From positions 1 through 64,000 of the forward strand of contig NW_025813769.1 in NCBI RefSeq assembly GCF_021917145.1: a DNA stretch of 64,000 bases, in the 5' to 3' direction. The stretch is from Hypomesus transpacificus. Its lineage: Eukaryota; Chordata; Actinopteri; Osmeriformes; Osmeridae. Position 1 is the first letter of the stretch; each line of letters opens with the position of its first letter. The notes below the pieces were generated by a model, which saw only the letters and a program-made list of their open reading frames with translations, was not told the origin of the DNA and did no database searches. A program made the position numbers and the translations under genes. Positions 54,090-64,000 of the stretch are shown in pieces.

Positions 54090-55921
54090 GGTGTAATATT
54101 CCCTGTACAATTACTTAAATGATTTTATAGTTCAATAGCAAAGCTGTGCATGGAAAATATTTCAGTTTTCTGTAGTTGACTTTAAGCTACAGAAACTGTC
54201 AAAAGGACGCCATGCGCACTCGGGTGCAAGTCTTATTTATGTCCGTGTTGTATGTCGGGTTAGTGATAAGGGTTCCAGTCATCAGCCATTCGTAGAGTGG
54301 AGGCTGTTCTACAACATGGTCAGTAGGGGTAGCTGTTGCTGTATTTCAGAGATTTCCTCAATTTGATTTAGTAACTGTTAAAACAAAAAATATTTTCACA
54401 GTTATTTTCAACTCCAAGGCGCTCCACCTCTCCACCCGGGCGCCCACACCTCACACGCACCATTAGTGTCCCTGTCATTCTTCACTTCCGGTTCTCTCGA
54501 CAGGTGCTGCTATGAAATGTCTTGACTGTCTGTGCCAATAAGCTGCCAGGGTGGGGTAAAATAAGATCTAGGTTGGCTACATCATTCTTAAAGTAGGACA
54601 AAGGAAATGTTTGTTGCCACAACTTGATAGAGTTCCAGGACTGTAATAGAGGCTATGTGACAGATGCTTGTTTAAATAAGATTAGAATAAGTAGTTGGCA
54701 TTCATAAGGAGGAATGTTTTGCTAATGGATCTAAGACATTGGGCTGGACAACGGAGCTGGATCCAAATGCAATAAATTAAACTGAGACCACTGTATGTTA
54801 TTGGTTACATAAAGTGTGGGGAAAACCAGTATCAGCAATTGTATATACCGGCCTGGCATCCTATGAAGTTTTATGAATCCTCTGGTATGTATTTCAGCCT
54901 TGTATGCATTGTTGATTTGCATTACTGATCTATGGACACACATCATACACACCATAGCTTAGTGTTTACATCCTGGATCCTATCTTGTGTCGTAGCTGCT
55001 TCTGTAACCGTGACTGTCAACACCCTGATTCACTGATAAATCATGTCTGGTGATACCATCAGTCCCTGTACTTCCTGTAATTCCATGGCCTGTGCCACCT
55101 CCCAAGTCAACTTGCTGTTGATCCTCAGGGTCTCTGTCTCCAGGGCTTCTGCAGGTTTAGGGTTCGAACGTCCTGTTAAGTTCAGATGAATACAGGAGCA
55201 ACCCAGAGGCCTGTGTCTTCCAGGAATTGGAGGGGTTTTACCTTTAGGTTGTGTAGTGTACTTACGTATATACTATGTAAAGATTTCATAAAGGGTCTCA
55301 AATGAGCTTTTCAAGCCTTTGGCTTTGTTTGAAGGCATAAAGTTCCTGCTTGGCTCCGCCCACTGGACTAGTGGCTGGCCGTTAAGTCTAGAGTAGTAAA
55401 TCACATTGAAATTCCCAATAAAGATTTGATAGCTAGCTAAGATCTTGCCAGCCATAACACCAGTGCTGGCGACCAGCTGTCACATCCAAAGATGCTTTTA
55501 ATCAGTGGCAATGGTGTTTGTTTTGTTACCCAGGACAAATGCCATTAAAGGATAGTGAGACCTTTCCAAGTTAATTTATTGAGGTGCTAAAATAAAACAG
55601 TTTTACCATGTCTCCACAGTTGAGCGCAATGTCCTGTACAAGTAGAAAATCTGTAGTCAGCGATTAATGTAATGAGACAAGGCAACTAATTGACCCACAG
55701 ACAGAGTCTAACATTAATTGTGTCACACATCTGTATGTCTGTCTGACTAAGGTTTGGTTGTACACATTCAACAACAGTGGAACAAGAAAGTCCAGACTGA
55801 AGTAATCAACACACTCACACGAAACCAATTCACATTTGATCGTTTCACCACTTTTGCCACACGAGCTAGTAAATATTCAGAGTTTTGCGTTTGTTGCGCT
55901 TGGTTCCTCCGACCCTCCGGG
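54090..55921. other. mrpl39 5' region and rap2a 3' UTR (synteny junction)
   Basis: No coding exon was found. The right side is the rap2a 3' UTR on the minus strand; TTTATT at 55575-55580 is a candidate polyadenylation signal about 340 bases past the stop. The left side is the mrpl39 promoter. I looked for the miR-155 precursor, which is next to MRPL39 in human, and did not find its mature sequence here. Confidence 0.5.
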
Positions 55922-56160
55922 TTACTGCAGACTGCAGGCGGAGCAGCATGGCTTGTCTCGGTCAGGCAGGGAGGACGAGTCCATCTGCCTGACGATCTCA
56001 GTGAACAGCTGGTCCACCATGGTTTTGCTCTTGGCTGAGGTCTCCATGAAGGGGCAGCCCCAGTCCTCAGCCAGGGCCTGGCCCTCATCACACGACACCT
56101 CCCTCTCGTCCTCAAGGTCCACCTTGTTCCCCACCAGCACCACCGGCACACGCTCGAACC

Positions 56161-56237
<77 letters not shown>

Positions 56238-59200
56238 AGGGAGGGAGGGCATTCATTATTAAGAAACTGAATGTATGGTACATAGAGCAAGGAGAAATGC
56301 CATTCCTGAGATCATGGCCGCGCATGGCATCATGCTGTTATGCCTTAAAGCGACCTAAGCTTTCCATGGCGCCTGTGTTTTCGCTCCATGGTTTGAATCC
56401 TTTCCTCTCATCTTGTCCCTTTCCCGCCGTGCGCTCCAGCTTGTCTCAGGGTCCCCCAAAGCTCTTCCCCGGACGTGTCGCTGACAGTTCACATCAGAGG
56501 AGCCTCCCTCAGGCGGCAACACGAACAGAGAGGAATGGGACCGCTCGTTGAATAATTGACCAGATCTAATGGGAAGTTCTCAGAGAGCCTGTGAACGCAG
56601 CGCTGGGCTCCCTGTTACAGACACTTCCTCCCGCCTGGGAACCCGCTGGAAGGGGGGATTTGGGTGTTCAAGACAATCTGCATGGCGCTGATGGGAGAAA
56701 CGATCTGGATTTCCGCCCGCGAACGAGAACGTTCATTTCCGCTTTTTTTTTATGAGGTCTTGGAATACAGACCGTTTGTTGGATGGACTGAACAAATGAT
56801 TGTCCCGGACGTCGCGTCGCCGGGGAAGGATCGCTTGGGGCTCCTGGGAAACGGTATCAGAAAGGAGAACCTGTGTCTCCAGAAGGAAGGATCACCATGT
56901 GGTGGCTATGCTCAGAAGTGTCTCTTTGACTCAGGAGTGCTGAGTCATGGAAACAGCTGGGAGCATCATCACTGTTATTCTTATCTGCAATTGGGAAACA
57001 GGAAACTATCTCGATTTATTCACTTGGCATGCACACGACATACCACAACACACACGCACACATACACTCATGCAGACAATGGTGCAGATATCTTTGCTTT
57101 TTACCAGTGCTAAGCATGTGTCACTTTGGGAGTCTTGCAGCCTACAAGGTGTGAAGTGTGTAGGAGGAAAGTACCACACAGACAAAATGTCATGTGGCAG
57201 AGATGCTAGAGAGGCTCTAAATATAGCTGGCGAAGCAAGCGCCACCTCGAGGAACTGCACAAGAACTGCAACTGGTCCTTCTGCTAGCTCAGTCACCAGA
57301 TACAAACTGTATGTGCACACCTATGATGTCGCATATCTACACAGTTGCTGTGTGTAGGTACACAACTAGGGAGCTACGAGCCATCATCGATTGTGTCTCT
57401 GCTGTACAAAAGATCCTTTGGTCTCAGTTTTGGCTGGGATTGGAAGCGGTCTCATTGTTGAGGGGGGTCTGTTTGAGCTGTTATGAAAAGCATCGCTCCA
57501 GCTGAGAGGCAAAGATGGATGCCTCGTGAAAACGTCCACACCGCAGATGCTCACAGCCACTGTGCGAGATAAACACACGTGACGGAAAAAGGTTTCCTGA
57601 TTTTGGCTAAAAGGAAAAGGCTCCATTCTTCGGCCATTTCACCCTCAGGCCAGCTTGACGTGGCCAAAGGCTTTGACGAGAACTTCACAGGCAACCTACC
57701 CTGTGAACTCGACACCAGCTTCACAATCCTCCGTGCGATTCGACTAATTACAGAGCAGCACAGTCTCTCTACAGCTCAATGGCCCCCAGGCCTGGAGATT
57801 CTATTGTTCTTCAGCGTTCATATGTCCTTAATTAACAGGGAAACTGGCCTACGCAGTAAACAGTTCTCACCACTGGCTTAGCTGTTATTACAGTGACGCA
57901 AGCCACTGTATATAGCAGAGTTGGAGAATGGAGAATCTTATTTATGGTCTCAAGGGATGCAGTTACTGTATAGTTTCAAACCCCCCAGCTGCTTCTGATG
58001 GGAGTCTTTTACAGTGACTCCAACTCTTGTTGAAGATTTATGACGCGAGCCCGAACCTACTTTAGAAAGCTATATTTTCAAGGCACTTAACGGCAAACCG
58101 GGACACCTCCAAGAAAATAGGTTTCTGTGTAAAGAGACGTGACAAATGGGAGAAAGAGGGCTAATAAAGACAGAATATGCACAGGATACAGAAACCTGTT
58201 TTTGTCGGTGTGAGCCAGTGTACTGCTGATGCGACTCGGGCCACAGCACACAGTGGGTGCTTGGAATACAGTAGCTATGTGAGGAGTTCAGAACTTAGGT
58301 CAAGATCTCTTTCACCAGTTTTTAAGCCGATATTCTAGAGAAATGCAGAAGGAATCCTGTCCAAGCAATTATTTCGCAAACAATGACTGCTCTCTATTGG
58401 CACCTCACTCGCGGGCCCATTGAAGTACAGTCGGTAGAGGATATGGGTTGGGCCTCAGTGTTTAGCAGTTCCCCCCTGGGAAATGTTGTTTCAGTCTCCA
58501 TCCCATTCCTCGTCTCTATACACTTAACGGCTCACTGTGAACATGCTGTTATTAGACACAGCATAAGCACAGCGTGAGAACCCTCTGATGTGCTGGGCAA
58601 ACATTGGCCCTCCACCCCATACAATCATAAACCTTAGCAAGCCTCGGAGGAAATCATTAAATCATTATGTGGCACACCCAGTTTGGATTTCCCTGTGAGG
58701 GCTCGGTTTATTTGGTTCTTCTGTGGAGCATTGCAGTTGGGGGTTACACCAACAGCATGTACTCTGATGTAACACATGTGACAAAGACACTAGCCACTGT
58801 CTTTGTCTAAGATGTGAAGACTTGCTTTCCTGAGAATCTCCCTGGGTTATAATTTAACAGACCAAGGATTTGGTTTGCAGGTACCTGGGTTTAAATCCTG
58901 TTGGTCACATTGAAACAGAACAGCCTTGATGGTACCTCTCTCCAGCTCCCTATTGCTTTCCGGGTGCCAGGAGTTAAAATGTTCCTCATTGCTCACTAAT
59001 GGAGGCCTGATGTCTTCTTGGCTTCCAGCTGAACACAATCCCATTAGGTTCTGGTGAGTTTGCAGAACTCAGCGTGATGTGATTTCTGCTCGCTGGCTCA
59101 GCACTTGCTGTTATTTTAGGGGGAAAATCCCCTCTCAGAGATGAATGGCCATATTCATGAAGACACTTTAGTAAAAGGTATAGTGCGTGCTGGATAGCTC

Positions 59201-59616
59201 CTCGCCAAAACAGTACAGTTACAAAGACACAAATACACCCACACACAAACTTATGACACCTGCTCAGTCTAGGAGTGCTGTAATTTGCTTTTTCATACTC
59301 ACCTTTTAACCCTGATAATCTGATCTCTCATTGGTTTGATGTCCTGAAAACTTTGTTGATTGACAAGACTGTAGACCAGAATGAAACCTTGTCCGTTTTT
59401 GATGTAAAGGTCTCTCATAGAGGCAAACTGTTCTGTTCCAGCGGTGTCGAGAATCTCCAGCACCGATGGAGAGGAATCCACCTCGATCTCTTTCCGATAA
59501 AAATCCTCAATCGTAGGATCATACTTTTCGATGAATGTTCCAGTCACGAACTGAACCGTGAGGGCGGACTTTCCCACGCCACCACTGCCGAGCACCACCA
59601 CTTTGTACTCGCGCAT
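55922..59616 (-). CDS. rap2a: rap2a-like Ras-family GTPase (2 exons, 183 aa)
   Basis: Small GTP-binding protein of the Rap2 group, which signals at recycling membranes to TNIK/MINK-type kinases and the actin cytoskeleton. Minus-strand exons 59616-59303 and 56159-55922 (552 nt, in frame). P-loop GSGGVGKS (10-17); switch [17 protein letters not shown] with Phe39, the residue that separates Rap2 from Rap1; DTAGTEQF with Thr61 typical of Rap; NKVD and ETSAK guanine-binding motifs. The C-terminus [13 protein letters not shown] has a CaaX box (CSLQ) for prenylation, with upstream cysteines for palmitoylation. Exon 1 appears identical to human RAP2A as I recall it, and the end is closer to RAP2A (CCSACNIQ) than RAP2B (CCSACVIL). 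It is exactly 183 aa, as in human. Which teleost paralogue is not decided. Confidence 0.95.
56161..56232. repeat. GA/CT microsatellite directly upstream of rap2a exon 2
   Basis: About 70 bases of GA on the plus strand, followed by GGGA units to about 56249. On the minus-strand transcript it is a CT array ending CTCTCTAG at the acceptor of exon 2. Confidence 0.9.
56250..59302 (-). other. rap2a intron 1, remainder
   Basis: No exon, RNA gene or intact mobile element was recognised. A single B-box-like block GGTTTAAATCC at about 58888-58898 could be a SINE scrap, but no matching A box was found. Confidence 0.5.
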
Positions 59617-60970
59617 TGCGCTCCAACGCAATGTGATCTGATCAAAGCTCAAAATACAGTGACATCGTACATCGGATCTCAAAGCATTGCAATATAGTAC
59701 AATGCATATATCATGACATTGACAAGGAAAGGCCAATTGAGAAATACAATTCCTACTCCACGTCTCATCAAAAGCAAATAAACCGATTAAGAAAACACGA
59801 GAAAACCATATTATTAAATAGAGTGACTTAAATATGCGGCACACTACATACAATTGTATAAACTTCCTGTCCAAATCTATAGCAGTCTTATGCGCGTAGT
59901 TTTCTTTTGCACATGAGCAGTATATATGATGTCCCTTCTAAATCGCATCCCTAATAGCGTAATCTCGCCTCTTGACTACGTCCTTCAGTCGCCATTTGAA
60001 GGAAAAAATAACGGACTCCGTGTTGTCTAGGCTCCTCTGCGAAGATGCCAGCCAGCCAGAGCCACATTCAAGCAGCACCACAAACCCATATTGCTCGTGC
60101 GCGTTTTGCACAGCAGGATACTCTGCCGGTGTAACACTGACATCTTTAGACGGGGGAAAGCATCGAACCAGAACTAGGATGCTAACTGTTGAACTGTAAT
60201 GTAAACGACATTGGATGCTGTTTCTATGACAGCAAATTAGTCTTTCAAATGGGTCGTGGAAGAGACTTGCTGTTTGTTTAGACTTTTATTTTGAATCTGG
60301 CTAATCTTAAATCCATACAATTAAACAAAATAAATGATTTGAAGCATACACATGCTCTCATTCTATATAGGCCTAATGAAAAACAACATGAAAAACCTAC
60401 ATTTAAATACAAATAAAAGGATAACAAACATTGAATAACATCAGAACACACACATCAAACAATACCTTGCTTATAGCCCAAGTCTACATGTTACGAGCTT
60501 TGTGGGTTAAGAATGACGTTCAATGTGCACGACCACCAACCTGCACCGGCACATTTAATGACGCAAGGCTGGAAACAATCTGATCCGTGAGTCTCTGGAC
60601 TTGACCGAGAGGATATAGGTAACAGTGACGTCATCGGGATACCGATTTCATGCAAGTGTATGGCAATTATGTATATCAACTCAAGATTTAAATATCCTCA
60701 CACATGGAAACGAAAAAACGTACGGGAATTTATGACGTACACAAATAGGAATGCTTGTTGCATCTCATCTTGTTTTGTGTTTTGCTGTCGTTCACACGTA
60801 GAAGCTAGTAATAATCATGCGTATGAGGCCAATGTATCTAGCGCCATCGTGTGACATACAGTTGCAACTTTTGAATAATCCGATATCTAACTACTTTTGC
60901 AATTAATTCTCACAATGTCCCCTTGATAAAAGCATTTGTTCGTCGATACTAAACAGATGAAAGGTCCACC
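59617..60970. other. rap2a 5' region and intergenic space
   Basis: No gene was found. The first few hundred bases upstream of the rap2a start (toward 60130) are its likely promoter and 5' UTR. Confidence 0.45.
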
Positions 60971-63700
60971 CGACAAACAATCTTTAATTTTCTTTATTTC
61001 TTTCAATAAATTGTACACTATCTTGCTGGAACCAAAACATTTGACTATAGGAACATAAAGTAGCACAAAATATATGCACAAATCAAACATTGAGAAATGG
61101 TTACATTGAAACTAAGAATCCAATGAGGGTCTCGGTGTCTGTTTATGTTTTAGTTACATCTTCGATCGGATACTGCATTTCGGATGGCATAGCAGTCACA
61201 AGTGATGGCCAGACCCTCCCGTTATGAATCGCACCCACAACACCAAGTTCTGAACTGGAACAAGACACGCGCCGACTTCCTGTACTCCAGTCAACTCTTT
61301 TGGCCTCATAATGGAAATTAAAAACAGAAACAATATAATATATATTTATATAGATATATATTTTTGTTCAACTGAGAAGTCACTTCAGTGGAGACCCACT
61401 TCACAACCTTTTTTTTCCTCCTATTTTAAGAGCTCTGGAACATGAAACCTTAAGCACGATGGACTAAAGATAAGGCAGAGTGTTTGGATAAGCGTGTCTG
61501 CTCAGTTGACCAACTGCTCAGAAAGTGCTTACATTTTCCTGTTACCATCAATCAGTCATTGTCAACACATTTCAATACATTACAATTCATTTCAATACAA
61601 TTCAATTCCATTCATAATGCTTGGGTCCATTCACACGGACCCAAACTGGGGACAACCTGAAGTTTGTCTCAAGTGCAGACTTTTTTTTTTGTGTGTGTTT
61701 TTCATTATAACTAAAAACATTCAGTATGTTATCATGTAGTCCTAAAAACAAGGTGAGTTTCTTCTCATGCAGGATGCTTAATGAAGATAATTTACTGGTA
61801 GTAGTAACTTGTAGTGATTAATACACAGAACGACAGTGTTGCCGATGTGTTGCTAAGAGTGCTAGATCCTACAGGAATCTGCACATCAGTCACATATTAC
61901 ATTTTCTTTAACAGGAAGAAAGTGCAATCCATAACTCTGATGGACCATCAAGCATACAACTTTGATTAACCATTGCCTCTGATGCTGATAAAACCAATGG
62001 TCCTTTCTTAGGGGTTTTTACATCTTAACTAATTAATAGACAATTCACTTTTTTATCCTACAGAATATTGGTAACTTTGCCTAAGTGCTACAGATACACC
62101 TTTATAGAGGCTGATAAATGCTAATGAAAATATTAGGTAATTAAAATCTCAACAAATAATAAGAAATATTCAAATCTGCTTTACAATCTAGCTTGTGTAC
62201 AGTGTTCTAGAAAAAAAAAAGATTCAACTTAACAATTACATCATTTACAAAAATACCGAACTTTAGTATTTGCAACTTTAGGTTGCCACAGCAACAACTT
62301 AATATCGTTATGAAATACTAGAGTGAAAAGTACATCCTTTTAAAATTGTCTTTTTTTTTTTTTTTGTAAAATGTCATCTTTACAATAAACATTTTATTTT
62401 TTATATTTTTTTTACGATACAAGCAATTTCAGAGCCTTGCTCATTACTGCAATGCGATGACCTGTGTTGATGACAAGGCGAGAAAGATCCAGTAACTTTC
62501 TATTGGTGGTTTATAAGACTCCACCCCTTAACCCTGACCAGCTCCTCAGTTCCTGAGCTGACAGACTAGACCTTGAGGAGGGACCACCGTGCAGAATGGA
62601 GCACAGCTCAATAAATTACATTCATTTCCAAATATCATAGGTTACAACATTGTCAAATTTGAGTTGGAACAAAGTAAAATAAGATAAATTACAACAAAAT
62701 ATATCTCATTTTTTCACCACACCAAAAGTTACATTAAAACTGTAACTTTTGTGAAGAAAACCTTAGTAAAAGTGAATGAAAAACAAAAGGAAACGTAAGC
62801 GTCAAGACCAGTGCCGTATTTTGCTGAACTAGATGTGTCTTGTTGTGGATTGTCTATGTAAATCAAGCACCATGAATAAACATCATGATTCTGATCAAAT
62901 TATTTCGAACACAAACACACACACATTCCCCTCTCTCACACACACACCCACACCTACTCCCTCCCCCTCTCTCTCACACACACACTCCCATGCCTGCACA
63001 CACTCACATACACTCACCCACACACACACACAAAAGCTGTGTAATACCACAGACATTGAATACACTGCCATAAAGACAGCTAATATAGTATGGAGGTTGG
63101 TTTAAAACAATGCTAGTACATTTTAAAACATATTGGCATGTAAATAACTGATTCTTCTAATGATAGTCTTGACCCACATACCTTGATAGTTACATCAAAC
63201 AACACAATTTGAAATTTATATAGAATACACTGCTATGACCATGAATATAAACTCTCAAAATAAGAGACATATGTTACGTACACACACACACACACATCAC
63301 AATACATCTTCGGTGTCACTTTTCCCATGTAAACTACTTTAAACCATGGTAAGAATGAATATTACATCATGAAATATTCAACAAACATTCTAGCAAGCTA
63401 TCCTAATTTGACTGTTGTCTCTCTTTGTATATATTTTTTTTAAGTGACAAAATAACTGGTTGTGTTGGTGAACGACGTCTACAATGACATGCACATCACA
63501 CGACTGTTTATGTTTTCTGTAGTTTTGGAGCTTTGCTTTGACCAACCTGTTTCTATCCTGCGGCAAAAAAGTAAGATTCTCCGGATGCTTATGGTGGTAA
63601 AGGATTTTTTAGGCACTTCTACTGTTTCTCGAATGGAACAGGATTATCGGTGATAGCAGGGTTGACGACTGACAGTCACAGATAGCCCTCCAGTCAAAGT
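60971..63700 (-). promoter_or_regulatory. Probable long 3' UTR of a minus-strand gene (mbnl2 by synteny)
   Basis: AT-rich sequence without coding exons. Minus-strand AATAAA signals appear as TTTATT at 60993-60998 and at about 62394, with T-rich and A-rich runs typical of vertebrate 3' UTRs. In human, MBNL2 lies just upstream of RAP2A on the same strand, so this would be its 3' UTR. No MBNL2 coding sequence is visible, so the assignment is inference only. Confidence 0.4.
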
Positions 63701-63940
63701 TCAAGTCATCTCACTTGACGAGGATCGTCGAATGCACCTTTCGAGTCTTAGCACTTGTTTCCCTCCTCTGTGACACCTGCCCCCCCCCCCCCCCCCCCCC
63801 CTTCCCTTCCCCTGCCCACCCAAGGTCTTGTCCTGTGTTGAGGAGCTCGGAGGCCTTGGCAGGGGCCTCTGGGGGCCCCGGGTCTGTCTGTCCCAGTCTG
63901 CCGGCAGACCTCCAGGCCCCGCCACACTGCCAGGGCTGGG

Positions 63941-64000
63941 CTTCACCACAGCCTTCACCACAGCCTTCACCACAGCCTTCACCACAGCCTTCACCACAGC
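63941..64000. repeat. 12-bp tandem repeat at the window edge
   Basis: Five perfect copies of CTTCACCACAGC running to the end of the window. The array may continue beyond it. Confidence 0.95.

Noticed and set aside
54250-54275. GGGTTAGTGATAAGGGTT as a possible miR-155 remnant next to mrpl39
   Set aside because: It resembles the 3' half of miR-155 loosely but lacks the seed TAATGCTAA, and I see no hairpin partner.
58880-58905. B-box-like GGTTTAAATCC as a tRNA or SINE
   Set aside because: No A box at the right distance on either strand and no cloverleaf.

Overview
The window is nuclear DNA from a ray-finned (teleost) fish. The evidence is long GT/AC and GA/CT dinucleotide arrays, compact genes with many introns under 300 bp, tRNA-derived SINE and hAT-type MITE remnants of teleost style, and seven protein-coding genes whose products align residue by residue (from memory) with vertebrate proteins. 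Every splice chain given here was built by hand from GT-AG sites, and each one closes in frame.

Layout. The left three fifths is a plus-strand series: the 3' half of adamts5 (1391-3295), complete adamts1 (7385-12007), cyyr1 (14944-18464), the amyloid precursor gene app with its Kunitz exon (20499-37473), and atp5pf (40595-41210). Two minus-strand genes follow, jam2 (49730 down to 42080) and mrpl39 (54089 down to 51447), then minus-strand rap2a (59616 down to 55922). From about 60.96 kb to the right edge I see no exon. The stretch looks like the 3' UTR of another minus-strand gene, which by human gene order would be mbnl2. Genes adamts5 to mrpl39 match the human 21q21 APP neighbourhood, except that gabpa is missing between app and atp5pf and mrpl39 appears inverted. 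rap2a belongs to human 13q, so a synteny junction lies at about 54.1-55.9 kb.

The genes do not form a pathway. They are a conserved block: two secreted metalloproteases that act on extracellular matrix, a small membrane protein with PPxY motifs, the amyloid precursor, two nuclear-encoded mitochondrial proteins (ATP synthase F6 and mitoribosomal mL39), a junctional adhesion molecule and a Ras-family GTPase.

The most unusual signals concern splicing. (1) A 13-copy minisatellite ends about 20 bases before the alternatively used Kunitz exon of app, and each unit carries a consensus-like branch site plus a UG run. (2) An inverted copy of cyyr1 exon 4, with its splice acceptor, lies in cyyr1 intron 2. 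(3) Dinucleotide arrays sit directly on splice sites: AC at the 5' end and GT at the 3' end of app intron 10 and cyyr1 intron 2, and CT arrays serving as the pyrimidine tract of the 13-nt jam2 microexon and of rap2a exon 2. (4) Three hAT-type MITEs keep exact 8-bp target duplications.
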